This document shows, one piece after another, positions 52,909 through 61,656 of a DNA stretch of 64,000 bases (its first letter is position 1; every line of letters begins with the position of its first letter). The notes beneath the pieces were generated by a model that was not told the origin of the DNA, did not search any database, and was given only the letters and a program-made list of their open reading frames with translations. The position numbers and the translations under genes are program-made. Source of the DNA: Cellvibrio sp. 79 (lineage in GTDB: Bacteria; Pseudomonadota; Gammaproteobacteria; Pseudomonadales; Cellvibrionaceae); contig MVDH01000001.1 in the NCBI GenBank assembly GCA_003056245.1, positions 1,426,716 through 1,490,715 on the forward strand, given 5' to 3'.

Positions 52909-55569
52909 ATGCGTAACAAGTTAAGTGATGCGATCAAACTGGCCAATAAGAGTGCGTTGATGCTCGGTTCAGTTGCAGCGGTCGCAATGATGGGGTTTGC
53001 TGGTACAGTAAATGCGCAGGATGATGCAGCCGCTGAGCCAGAGGAAATTATCATTACCGGTATCCGTGGTGCATTGAAGAATGCGGTTGATATCAAGCGT
53101 AATGCCAGTGCCGTTGTGGACGCAGTATCAGCTGAAGATGTAGGTAAATTGCCAGACTCTGACGTAGGTCAGGCGTTAGGTCGTATCCCAGGTATCACTG
53201 TTGGTCGCTCTTTTGGTCAAGGTGCTTCAGTTTCTATTCGTGGCGCAGATCCGCGTATGACGTTGACCACCTTGAATGGACAAACGGTATCTTCTACGGG
53301 TTGGTATGATCAATTAAACATTGATCGTTCGTTTAACTACTCTTTGCTTCCATCTGAATTGATTGGTGGCATGGAAGTATATAAATCAAGCCAAGCGAAT
53401 ATCCTTGAAGGTGGTATTGGCGGTACTGTAATTGTTAAAACCCGTAAGCCATTAGAGTTGGATGCGAACACCACTTACATTGGTGTGAAAGGTTCTACTG
53501 GTACAGTAAGCGATGATTTCTCACCTGAAGTTTCCGGCTTATACAGTTGGAAAAACGATGAAGAAAGCTTTGGTATTCTGGTATCTGGTGCATGGGTTGA
53601 GGGTGACTACGTACGTCGTGGCACTGAAGCTGACCTGGATTGGGGTGGAAGATCTTCTATTCAACCATCTACATTCATCCAAGAGCGTGAGCGTACTGCA
53701 TTAGATGCTACCGTTCAGTTTAAACCAACTGATGAGTGGGAATTTGGTGCGCACTTTATGTCTTTGGAGTTAAGCGCCGATAGTATCGGAGCTAACATGT
53801 ACATCAATACTGATACCGATTGGGGAGATGGCCCAAGCCGCTGTCAGAAATTCAATGCAAATAATATTTGTGTGTTGAGCGTAACATCAGAAGCAAATGC
53901 TTCAAAGGTCTTCTTCCAGAACTGGTTACGTAATGGTGATATGACCTCGGACACTTATGACTTGAACGGTTCTTATACCGGTGAAGGTTTCTCTGTATCG
54001 GCTATTGCGGGAAAAACCAAAGCTGAAGGCGGCACCGAAATGACCTCAAATTATGGTTATGGATGGTGGGGCGATCGTTTCTCCAAAGTGAAATGGGCAG
54101 GTACTGTTGATGCGACAGGTAAGCAAATTAAAGTGCGTCCATCACATGATATGGGGTTCACTGTTAACGATCTGGATACAACAGTTGGAGCATCTACCTG
54201 GACTGGTACGCAAGGCCCCAACTCTGACGAAGAAACTTACGCTCAGGTAGATTTTGATTTCGACCTGGAATTGGGTGCTATCAATAAATTTGAAACTGGC
54301 ATTCGCTCCACCAATCATGAATTTGAAAAGTCTGAGTATCGCGCTGTATACAATGCATCTAAAACCAACTCTTTCAAAACGGCTGATTTGTACAGCGGTA
54401 CAATGGAATTGGGCTATCAGGGGTGGACAATTCCTAAGGCAAACCGTGCCGCGATGGTAGCTGCAAACTTATCGTTGGTAGATCATTTTAGCTATAGCCG
54501 CCCTGCATACGGAAAACTGGAAGAGGATAACCTGTCCTTATACGGCATGTTCAGTTTTGAGGCAGAAGGGGTGAGAGGTAATTTTGGTTTACGTTATATT
54601 GAAACTGATGCGACCTCAACTGGGCATATTATTGATAACTCGCCTGCGGATGATTTGGCTGTAAACGCTGGTTGGAGTTTAAAGCCGGTAAGTGAGAAGG
54701 ATTCATACTCTGATGTGTTGCCAAGTGTTAACGTATCGTTTGACTTGACTGACGAGCTTGTTTTGCGTTTATCAGCTTCTCAAGCTCTTAACCGCGCCAA
54801 CTACGATAATATGTTCTTATCATCCTCTTCTGGTTATCCGGATGATAGACAAGGGAATGAAGCAATTACTTACGGTGGACCAGGCTTGCTGCCAATGAAA
54901 GCCAGTCAAGCGGATGTTGGTATCGAGTATTACTACGGTGACGGTAATATGATTTCTTTGACCTATTTCACCAAGGATATAAATAACTTTATTACTGCTG
55001 AAACCGAGTATGAGCAATCTATCGGCGTAGTGAATAATGATCTTGGTGTGGATAGCTGGACTGTTAATCGTTACGTCAACTCTGGTGGCGGTGAGATTGA
55101 TGGTTTGGAATTCCAAATTAATCATGCATTCGGCAATGGTTTTGGTGTGGTTGTTAACTACACTTATGCAAATGGCAATGCTCCTGCAGATGTGTACACT
55201 GATAATATTGGTGTGTTCACTGAGTCATCGCAAAACAGTGCTAACTTGGTTGGTTATTGGGAGAATGATCAATTCTCTGCGCGTGCAGCTTATAACTGGC
55301 GTTCAGAGTATATGGTACGTGAATATGGTTACTACTACGGCAACCGCATGCACGATGACTTCGGTTCGTTGGATTTGAGTTTTGGCTGGAACTTCACCGA
55401 TACAATTGGTTTGACTTTCGAGGCGACCAACGTATTAGAAGAGGATGATGTTCAATATGGTGCCGCAGAGGCTGGTACCACAGTTAAGCCTGCGTTGCAG
55501 GATAACTACCCATCATGGTCTTTCCTAGGTGAATCTACATATAAACTGGGTTTGAACGTTAAGTTCTAA
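52909..55569 (+). CDS. TonB-dependent receptor, probable GlcNAc/chitooligosaccharide uptake
   Basis: Outer-membrane active transporter of 886 aa. A signal peptide ends near residue 36 (AGTVNA-QDD), a TonB-box-like EEIIITGIR follows, then the plug (EDVGKLPDSDVGQALGRIPG, VSIRGADPRMTLTTLNGQ) and a 22-strand-type barrel ending in the terminal Phe (KLGLNVKF). The type resembles the Xanthomonas/Caulobacter receptor group for sugars. Paired operators shared with the nag operon argue that it imports GlcNAc or chitin oligosaccharides. ATG 52909 was chosen because it starts the signal peptide and has GGGAG upstream; the frame is open to 52786. Confidence 0.92.
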   Translation: MRNKLSDAIKLANKSALMLGSVAAVAMMGFAGTVNAQDDAAAEPEEIIITGIRGALKNAVDIKRNASAVVDAVSAEDVGKLPDSDVGQALGRIPGITVGRSFGQGASVSIRGADPRMTLTTLNGQTVSSTGWYDQLNIDRSFNYSLLPSELIGGMEVYKSSQANILEGGIGGTVIVKTRKPLELDANTTYIGVKGSTGTVSDDFSPEVSGLYSWKNDEESFGILVSGAWVEGDYVRRGTEADLDWGGRSSIQPSTFIQERERTALDATVQFKPTDEWEFGAHFMSLELSADSIGANMYINTDTDWGDGPSRCQKFNANNICVLSVTSEANASKVFFQNWLRNGDMTSDTYDLNGSYTGEGFSVSAIAGKTKAEGGTEMTSNYGYGWWGDRFSKVKWAGTVDATGKQIKVRPSHDMGFTVNDLDTTVGASTWTGTQGPNSDEETYAQVDFDFDLELGAINKFETGIRSTNHEFEKSEYRAVYNASKTNSFKTADLYSGTMELGYQGWTIPKANRAAMVAANLSLVDHFSYSRPAYGKLEEDNLSLYGMFSFEAEGVRGNFGLRYIETDATSTGHIIDNSPADDLAVNAGWSLKPVSEKDSYSDVLPSVNVSFDLTDELVLRLSASQALNRANYDNMFLSSSSGYPDDRQGNEAITYGGPGLLPMKASQADVGIEYYYGDGNMISLTYFTKDINNFITAETEYEQSIGVVNNDLGVDSWTVNRYVNSGGGEIDGLEFQINHAFGNGFGVVVNYTYANGNAPADVYTDNIGVFTESSQNSANLVGYWENDQFSARAAYNWRSEYMVREYGYYYGNRMHDDFGSLDLSFGWNFTDTIGLTFEATNVLEEDDVQYGAAEAGTTVKPALQDNYPSWSFLGESTYKLGLNVKF

Positions 55570-55582
55570 TTTTATTCCGAGT

Positions 55583-55613
55583 AAAAAACCCAGCTTTGGC
55601 TGGGTTTTTTTTT
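55583..55613 (+). terminator. Terminator between TonB receptor and halogenase-like gene
   Basis: AAAAAACCCAGC and GCTGGGTTTTTT with a 4-nt loop and T9 end only 10 nt before the next ATG (55624). The downstream gene must be expressed by read-through or from a promoter inside or around this hairpin. Confidence 0.9.
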
Positions 55614-55623
55614 GAGAATTATT

Positions 55624-57147
55624 ATGAAAATTAAACGAATTGCAATTGTTGGTGGTGGCACCGCCGGATGGTTAGCTGCTAGCCATCTTGGTGCTGAGCT
55701 TAGTGCTGATAAGGAACTCGAAATAACAGTTATTGAATCTGCCGACGTTCCCACTATTGGCGTTGGTGAAGGAACAGTTCCTTATATAATGAACGGGCTG
55801 AAACGATTTGGAATCTCAGAGGCTGAATTAATTTTATCATGTGATGTAACTTTCAAGCAGGGAATTAAATTCGTAAATTGGCTTAATCCAAATATTCATG
55901 GCGAAGGAAATTATTATTATCATCCGTTTGATGTTCCCTATCCAGCCGGGTTCGATGTTACTCCTTATTGGGTTTCGCACGCGAAAAACCTTCCTTTTGA
56001 TTATGTTGGAATTCAATCCAGAATTTGCGAGCTTGGGCTGTCTCCAAAAAAAATAAGCTCGGAGCAGTATTCTGGTGTATTGAATTATGCATATCACTTC
56101 AATGCCACAAAGTTTTTCAAATTACTTTCTAAAAATGCACAAGAAAAATTCAATGTGGTACATAAGGTAGCCACTATCGTCGGAGCGGACAAGGATGATT
56201 CCGGAAATATAATGAATCTTATTGCGGATACAGGGGAAAAGTTTGCTTTTGATTTTTATGTTGACTGCAGTGGTTTTTCATCATTACTGCTTGGTAAGGA
56301 GTTGGGGGTTCCATTTATCAGTAAAGCGACAGAGTTATTTATTGATACGGCTTTGGTTCAGCAGGTGCCACTTGATGGGCAAGAGGAGCTTAATCCCTAT
56401 ACAACTGCAACAGCTCACAAGGCGGGCTGGATTTGGGATATCCCATTAACAACCCGGCGTGGAACCGGATTCGTGTACTCCAGTAATTACATGGAACATG
56501 AAGAAGCTTTAAGTCTTTACGCAAATTATCTTGGTATTCCCCCTGATTCCTTTTTGCCTCGAAAAATCCCGATGAATGTTGGTTACAGAAAAAATTTCTG
56601 GAGTAATAATTGTGTTGCTTTGGGGTTGGCTCAGGGGTTTGTCGAGCCGTTAGAAGCTACATCTATCTTGGTGGCAGATTTTTCTGCTGAGCTCCTTGTG
56701 CGAAATTTCCCCAGGCATAGTGAAGATATCGCAACGTTGACTCCTTATTACAATAAAGTGGTTACTCATGTGTGGGATAGGGTGATTGATTTTATCAAGT
56801 TGCATTATTTTATTTCAGATCGAAATGATTCGCCGTTTTGGCTTGACAATCAATCTTCAGAGGGCTTGTCTGAGACATTAAGAGAGCGTTTGGAAATATG
56901 GAAGATTCGTCCGCCACAAAAATCCGATTTTTTTAGTAGATTTGATTTGTTTGGCGCTGATAATTTCCTGTATGTTTTATATGGCATGAAATATAAAACA
57001 CGAGAGCTAATTATCACTCCGGGGGAAATAAATCGCAGCAGAAGATTGATTGAAGAAAACGAAAGTCTGGTTGAAAAATCTGCGAGCATGCTATTGAAAC
57101 AAAAAGATTGGTTGATGAGATTGAATGCTGCAGTAAGCAGGGTATAA
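55624..57147 (+). CDS. Flavin-dependent tryptophan-halogenase-like protein
   Basis: Member of the PrnA/RebH halogenase family. The FAD motif GGGTAGW is at 10-16. The catalytic lysine equivalent is Lys78 (DVTFKQGIKFVNW); WIWDIP corresponds to the WxWxIP signature; the active-site glutamate is in GFVEPLEATSI. The core chemistry therefore looks preserved. In Alteromonadales, Xanthomonas and Caulobacter such genes often sit beside sugar TonB receptors without any antibiotic cluster, and the substrate there is, to my knowledge, not settled. The product is 507 aa. Another gene of the same unit begins 38 bp later. Confidence 0.88.
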   Translation: MKIKRIAIVGGGTAGWLAASHLGAELSADKELEITVIESADVPTIGVGEGTVPYIMNGLKRFGISEAELILSCDVTFKQGIKFVNWLNPNIHGEGNYYYHPFDVPYPAGFDVTPYWVSHAKNLPFDYVGIQSRICELGLSPKKISSEQYSGVLNYAYHFNATKFFKLLSKNAQEKFNVVHKVATIVGADKDDSGNIMNLIADTGEKFAFDFYVDCSGFSSLLLGKELGVPFISKATELFIDTALVQQVPLDGQEELNPYTTATAHKAGWIWDIPLTTRRGTGFVYSSNYMEHEEALSLYANYLGIPPDSFLPRKIPMNVGYRKNFWSNNCVALGLAQGFVEPLEATSILVADFSAELLVRNFPRHSEDIATLTPYYNKVVTHVWDRVIDFIKLHYFISDRNDSPFWLDNQSSEGLSETLRERLEIWKIRPPQKSDFFSRFDLFGADNFLYVLYGMKYKTRELIITPGEINRSRRLIEENESLVEKSASMLLKQKDWLMRLNAAVSRV

Positions 57148-57185
57148 CTATGCTTTTATTGCATTAGGTTTTTTTGGAGGTTGAA

Positions 57186-57836
57186 TTGTTTCTGCCTGTA
57201 TTTAATTCCGGTGTTTGCGTGTTTGATTTTGAAAATTTTAATAATTATGTTGGAAAAGAAAAGACAGATCTAATTGTTGAGAGCCTATTTAATTTGCCAG
57301 AAGTTGTTGGCGAAAAAAATGTTATAGATGCTCAGGGAGGGCGATCCTTATCAACTGTGCATTTGTATAAAAGTCACATTATTCCCGAGTTATTAAATTT
57401 TAAATCAAATCCTTTGGGGTTATGGATTTTAAATCGCATTGCTGAATCTGCTGTAATGCTTGGTTTTGATAAAACCAGAAATATACGAAAGCTTAAATAT
57501 CATCGTACCTGGGTGAATAGAATGTATCGAAATTGCGATGCTGTTGCACATCGTCACGCCGTTATGGGGTCAACAATACCGCATATGGTGGCAATCTATT
57601 ATCTGGAGGTTCCAGAGAATAGTGCGGAGTTAATTTTTATTGATGATAATGATTTTAGTGTGATGCGAGGTGGCAGGTATTACGAATATGCTGAAAATCA
57701 AAGGTATACCATATTGCCAAAAACAGGGCGGCTCGTTTGTCATGATGCCCGATCATTGCATGCCACCTCGGCGCACTTAAGCCTCTTGCCGAGGACTTGC
57801 CTGATTATTGAGGTTGGGTTTCCACCGTTGAAGTAG
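57186..57836 (+). CDS. DUF6445-like protein, possible oxygenase fold
   Basis: A 216-aa cytoplasmic protein. The second half has features of a double-stranded beta-helix oxygenase: HRHAVMGSTIPHMVAIYYLE, then AELIFIDDNDFSV, and the strand ILPKTGRLVCHDARSLHATS with RTCLIIEVGF near the end. Several histidines could bind iron, but I cannot point to a certain HxD...H triad. It resembles small proteins that follow TonB receptor plus halogenase pairs. TTG 57186 was chosen because GGAGG (57176-57180) is 5 nt upstream and no ATG is available near the start; TTG 57174 is an alternative. Confidence 0.68.
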   Translation: MFLPVFNSGVCVFDFENFNNYVGKEKTDLIVESLFNLPEVVGEKNVIDAQGGRSLSTVHLYKSHIIPELLNFKSNPLGLWILNRIAESAVMLGFDKTRNIRKLKYHRTWVNRMYRNCDAVAHRHAVMGSTIPHMVAIYYLEVPENSAELIFIDDNDFSVMRGGRYYEYAENQRYTILPKTGRLVCHDARSLHATSAHLSLLPRTCLIIEVGFPPLK

Positions 57837-57934
57837 TTTTTTTTGGACTTTTCATCTAAAGAGAAAAATTTTCTTCTTGAATGTGTGTTTCGGTAACGTC
57901 GCTTAATAAATCCCGGATTGCGCATTAATAATGT

Positions 57935-57963
57935 TTGACAACGTTGTCCCGCAAGCGTAATCT
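57935..57963 (+). promoter_or_regulatory. NagR-type operator and promoter of the nag operon
   Basis: GACAACGTTGTC at 57937-57948 overlaps a -35 TTGACA (57935-57940). A poor -10 candidate TAATCT lies 17 bp further at 57958-57963. This copies the architecture at 52786. Transcription would start near 57970, giving a leader of about 240 nt before nagK. The stretch 57837-58213 contains no other gene I would call with confidence. Confidence 0.8.
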
Positions 57964-58022
57964 AGCCTTGTCCGATGATGACAACTGAGTCTGGTATCTC
58001 TCCTTAAACTAGGTTCAGTATC

Positions 58023-58109
58023 ATGGGGCATGAGTTCTCTAGAGCTGTAGTAGTGGTCTTGTGGTTAGTGTCCTGCGGGGCACTAACCTTTTTTAATAGT
58101 CTGCTATGA
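58023..58109 (+). CDS. Possible 28-aa hydrophobic leader peptide
   Basis: ATG 58023 opens a short frame of 28 codons: a polar start MGHEFSRA, then a hydrophobic run (VVVVLWLVSCGALTFF) and stop TGA 58107-58109. It spans the terminator hairpin at 58063-58094, so its translation could disturb the hairpin. The ribosome-binding site is weak. It may be chance; the evidence is only its position and membrane-like composition. Confidence 0.25.
   Translation: MGHEFSRAVVVVLWLVSCGALTFFNSLL
58063..58094 (+). terminator. Intrinsic terminator inside the nag leader
   Basis: GGTTAGTG (58063-58070) pairs with CACTAACC (58081-58088), with further C/G pairing in the loop, followed by T6. It lies about 125 nt after the operator and 120 nt before the nagK start, so it would interrupt the operon unless bypassed. 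Confidence 0.82.
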
Positions 58110-58213
58110 TCGCCATTATCTCGGGACGCTTTACACCAAAACAACGAATTTTAAGTATCTGGTTCTGGTGTTTAGGAGCCTGGATATTAGCTCTACAAAA
58201 TAAGAGGTCGATC

Positions 58214-59140
58214 ATGGCGAAGTTGCCACTGGGCATGCAAACCTTGTTTATCGGTATTGATGGGGGAGGCACCAAGTGTCGCGCTAGTATCATGACCGAA
58301 GATTTGCACGTGCTGGGCACTGGTGTCGGTGGTCCGGCCAATCCTTTCCAAGGCGTTCAACAAGCCAAAGACTCCATTCGTACTGCTGCTGAGCTCGCGT
58401 TAATTGATGCGGGTTTACCTCCGTCCGCCATAAATGAATTGATTGCCGGTGCTGGTCTTGCTGGTGTTAATGTTCCCAGCCTTTATGACGTCATGTCTGC
58501 CTGGGATCATCCTTTCAAAGAAATGCACCTCACTACTGATCTCCATATTGCCTGTCTTGGTGCACATAATCGTGATGAAGGTGCGGTTATGATTTGTGGC
58601 ACCGGATCCTGTGGTTATTCATTTGTAAATAACCAACCCGTTTTTATTGGTGGTCACGGATTTCCTATTGGTGATAAAGGCAGTGGTGCCTGGATGGGGC
58701 TGGAAGCAATTCAAGCTGTTTTATTGGCATCAGATAATTTAGGTCCGCAAACCGCTCTAAGTCAGTCTATTGGTGAATTTTTGCAAGCTGACGGCATGAT
58801 GATTGTTGATCGTATGTTTGGCGCGCGTCAGGGGGATTACGCCAAATTTGCAATTTTTGTGGTAGACGCCGCTGACGCAGGTGATGCAGTTGCAATCAAT
58901 ATAGTTAAAGACGGTGCTGCCTACATGAGTGGTGTGGCTCGCAAGCTTTGGGCAACCAATCCAGGGCGCATGTCAATTATTGGTGGTTTGGCCCCGCGTC
59001 TGATTCCCTGGATGGACAAAGATATGGCCGACAATCTTTCCCCAGTACTTTACCAACCGGAATTCGGAGCGGTTTATTTCGCAAAGCAGGCTCTGAGGAC
59101 GGCAAAAAATAACAATGATCAATTAAGTGCTACCCTTTAA
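58214..59140 (+). CDS. nagK: N-acetylglucosamine kinase, BadF/BadG family
   Basis: Cytoplasmic ATP-dependent kinase making GlcNAc-6-phosphate from imported GlcNAc. The ASKHA-fold phosphate motif LFIGIDGGGTKCRASIM is at the N-terminus; AVMICGTGSCGYSF and GGHGFPIGDKGSGAWMGLEA are the second phosphate and sugar regions; MSIIGGLAPRLIPWM is the adenosine region. It belongs to the BadF/BadG/BcrA/BcrD group typical of Shewanella-type nag operons, unlike E. coli NagK. ATG 58214 was chosen with AAGAGG 6 nt upstream and family homology starting at once; the frame is open to 58106. The gene gives 308 aa. Confidence 0.9.
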   Translation: MAKLPLGMQTLFIGIDGGGTKCRASIMTEDLHVLGTGVGGPANPFQGVQQAKDSIRTAAELALIDAGLPPSAINELIAGAGLAGVNVPSLYDVMSAWDHPFKEMHLTTDLHIACLGAHNRDEGAVMICGTGSCGYSFVNNQPVFIGGHGFPIGDKGSGAWMGLEAIQAVLLASDNLGPQTALSQSIGEFLQADGMMIVDRMFGARQGDYAKFAIFVVDAADAGDAVAINIVKDGAAYMSGVARKLWATNPGRMSIIGGLAPRLIPWMDKDMADNLSPVLYQPEFGAVYFAKQALRTAKNNNDQLSATL

Positions 59141-59158
59141 TCAGAGTCGACTAATAAT

Positions 59159-60463
59159 ATGAATAGTGAAACTATGACCGCTACCAATATTCAGGAAAAG
59201 TATTCGAGTTCGTTCATTCCGCTTGCGATGATTGCAGGGCTTTTCTTTATTTTCGGATTTGTGACCTGGTTAAATGGGTCGTTAATGCCTTATCTGGAAA
59301 TGATTTTAAAATTAAATCCCATCCAGGCATATTTAATCATTTCGAGTTTTTATTTTTCCGTTTGTATTTTCTCAATTCCATCATCGTGGCTTATTAATAG
59401 CGTTGGTTATAAAAATGGTATGGCGATAGGCTTGGGGGTTATGTCTGCCGCTGCGCTTTTTTATATACCTGCAGCAAAAGCCCAATCCTTTGCTTTATTT
59501 TTAGTTGCGCAATTTATTATGGGCGCAGGCCAAACTCTGGTGCAAACAGCAGTAAATCCTTATGTAGTAAAAATGGGACCAGAAGAATCTGCGGCCCGTC
59601 GTATCAGTATTATGGGAATTTTAAATAAGTCAGCCGGTATAGTTGCGCCAATTGTTTTTACGGCCTTAATTTTGGGAGGTATGAATTCGCATACAAGCAC
59701 AACTCCAAGCCCGGAAGAAATTGATCAATTGGCAAATAACTTGATTATGCCGTACATCTATATGGCAATTATTATTGGTGTTGTTGCAGTGTTGGTGAGG
59801 TTTTCGTCTCTCCCCGATTTGGAATCAGAAGAGAGTAAGGAAGATAAATTACCCTTGCGTGAAGTGTTCCAGTTCCCCAATCTGGTGCTTGGTGTTATCG
59901 CATTGTTTGTCTACGTAGGTGTTGAGGTAATCGCGGGTGACAGTATTGGCGCCTATGGCCGCAGTATTGGCTTTAGTAACTTTGCTATTTTGACTTCTAT
60001 TACCATGTCATGCATGGTGGTTGGTTATATTCTTGGAATTTTATTAATCCCACGTGTTATTTCCCAACAAAATATGTTGTTAGTTTCAGCGATTCTTGGT
60101 GTGGTATTAAGTTTAAGCATTGTATTTGGTAACCACGAGTCAACTTCTATTTCCGCATTACTCTCTTTTGCTGGTGTGCCTGCAATTCCTAACACTATTT
60201 TATGTATTGCATTACTAGGTCTTGCTAATGCCATTGTTTGGCCGGCGATTTGGCCTCTAGCTCTAAGTGGTTTGGGTAAATATACCGCTACCGGTTCTGC
60301 ATTACTGATTATGGCTATTGCTGGTGGTGCCGTATTCCCATTAATCATGGGCGGTGTTTCCCACGTAGTTGATCGCCAAACCGCTTACATTGTGATGACA
60401 CCTTGTTATTTGTTCATTCTTTATTACGCAGCAAAAGGATACAAACTGCGCAGCTGGAAATAA
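59159..60463 (+). CDS. nagP: N-acetylglucosamine MFS permease NagP
   Basis: Inner-membrane GlcNAc symporter of the fucose/glucose-galactose MFS branch (434 aa, about 12 hydrophobic segments). Family blocks are FIFGFVTWLNGSLMPYLEMI, the GAGQTLVQTAVNPYVVKMGP loop, GILNKSAGIVAPIVFTALIL and FVYVGVEVIAGDSIGAYGRS. It replaces the PTS route of enterobacteria, which explains the separate kinase just upstream (18 bp). It belongs to the nag operon. Confidence 0.92.
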   Translation: MNSETMTATNIQEKYSSSFIPLAMIAGLFFIFGFVTWLNGSLMPYLEMILKLNPIQAYLIISSFYFSVCIFSIPSSWLINSVGYKNGMAIGLGVMSAAALFYIPAAKAQSFALFLVAQFIMGAGQTLVQTAVNPYVVKMGPEESAARRISIMGILNKSAGIVAPIVFTALILGGMNSHTSTTPSPEEIDQLANNLIMPYIYMAIIIGVVAVLVRFSSLPDLESEESKEDKLPLREVFQFPNLVLGVIALFVYVGVEVIAGDSIGAYGRSIGFSNFAILTSITMSCMVVGYILGILLIPRVISQQNMLLVSAILGVVLSLSIVFGNHESTSISALLSFAGVPAIPNTILCIALLGLANAIVWPAIWPLALSGLGKYTATGSALLIMAIAGGAVFPLIMGGVSHVVDRQTAYIVMTPCYLFILYYAAKGYKLRSWK

Positions 60464-60514
60464 TCTGTTTCAGGATTATTTGCTGATTTATTTTTATTAT
60501 CTGCGAGGTGTCCT

Positions 60515-61603
60515 ATGGTCAAGCAGCGTTTCTTAGCTTTGGATGTAATGCGTGGTTTGACCCTCGCGCTTATGATTCTGGTAAATACACCAGGGTCATG
60601 GGAATTTGTATATGCACCGTTGTTACATGCTAATTGGCACGGTGCAACACCCACTGATTTTGTATTTCCCTTCTTCATGTTTATTGTTGGTTCTGCCATG
60701 TACTTTGCTGTACGAGGGCTGAGCCAGTTAAATGCAGCTGCACAAACAAAAAAAATTCTACGTCGTGTTGCACTTTTGTTTTTAATCGGGGTTTTGCTTG
60801 CCGCTTATCCTTTTAATGAAAGCCTCGAACAATGGCGCATCATGGGAGTATTGCAACGCATTGCAATTGCTTACGGTTTTGCTGCATTTATCATCCTGTA
60901 TTTTGGCTTTACTGCGCGAGTTGTTATCAGTGCAATTTTATTAGTGGGTTACTGGGGGTTATTGAACCTTGTAACAGATCCCTACAGTCTTGAGCATAGT
61001 ATTGTGCGTCAGGTTGACTTATCGGTATTGGGAGCAAGTCATTTGTGGCAGGGCAAGGGTATGCCGTTTGATCCTGAAGGGATTTTGAGCACATTTCCTT
61101 CTATCGTAAATGTATTGATTGGTTTTGAAACTACGCGCGTACTGCTGGCGAGTGAAGACAAAGAAAAAGCGCTGAGCAAATTATTTGTATCAGCATTGTT
61201 CCTGATTGCAGTGGCTTTAGCATGGAATACGGTATTTCCAATTAATAAATCCCTGTGGACCAGCCCTTTTGTATTGCTGACTTGTGGTGTGGCGATTTTG
61301 GTATTGCTGCTGTTGGTAAAAATCGAGCAATCAGCAGCAATTAACGCAGCACGTCCTGTGTATCACTTTTTTGAAATTATTGGTAAAAACCCACTTTTTA
61401 TCTATGTGCTTTCCGGCTTATTGGCAACCACTCTGTATTTAATTCCAGTTGGTAGTGAAAATGCCTATAGCGCTCTTTATGGATTTTTCCGCAGCTTTGC
61501 AGATCCTTATTTAGCTTCTTTCCTGTTCGCCATTTTGATGGTTTCTATCTTATGGTTTGTTGCTTGGGTATTGCACAAACGCAATATCATTATCAGCTTA
61601 TAA
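60515..61603 (+). CDS. nagX: NagX, heparan-alpha-glucosaminide N-acetyltransferase-like membrane protein
   Basis: A 362-aa polytopic membrane protein with about ten helices, of the DUF5009/HGSNAT-like family that is conserved in nag operons of GlcNAc-using marine bacteria. The opening FLALDVMRGLTLALMILVNT and HANWHGATPTDFVFPFFMFI are diagnostic; FEIIGKNPLFIYVLSGLLAT lies late. It may acetylate glucosamine residues across the membrane or act in transport; the role is not settled. It has a GAGGTG box upstream and follows nagP by 51 bp. Confidence 0.9.
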   Translation: MVKQRFLALDVMRGLTLALMILVNTPGSWEFVYAPLLHANWHGATPTDFVFPFFMFIVGSAMYFAVRGLSQLNAAAQTKKILRRVALLFLIGVLLAAYPFNESLEQWRIMGVLQRIAIAYGFAAFIILYFGFTARVVISAILLVGYWGLLNLVTDPYSLEHSIVRQVDLSVLGASHLWQGKGMPFDPEGILSTFPSIVNVLIGFETTRVLLASEDKEKALSKLFVSALFLIAVALAWNTVFPINKSLWTSPFVLLTCGVAILVLLLLVKIEQSAAINAARPVYHFFEIIGKNPLFIYVLSGLLATTLYLIPVGSENAYSALYGFFRSFADPYLASFLFAILMVSILWFVAWVLHKRNIIISL

Positions 61604-61656
61604 AAACCATAAATTTGTAACTCGTTTCATTTGATAGGTAGTTGTTCGTAATAGGT

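Noticed and set aside
58106-58213. Longer NagK starting at ATG 58106
   Set aside because: The 36 extra residues are hydrophobic and unlike the kinase family; ATG 58214 has a good AAGAGG site and starts at the conserved phosphate motif.
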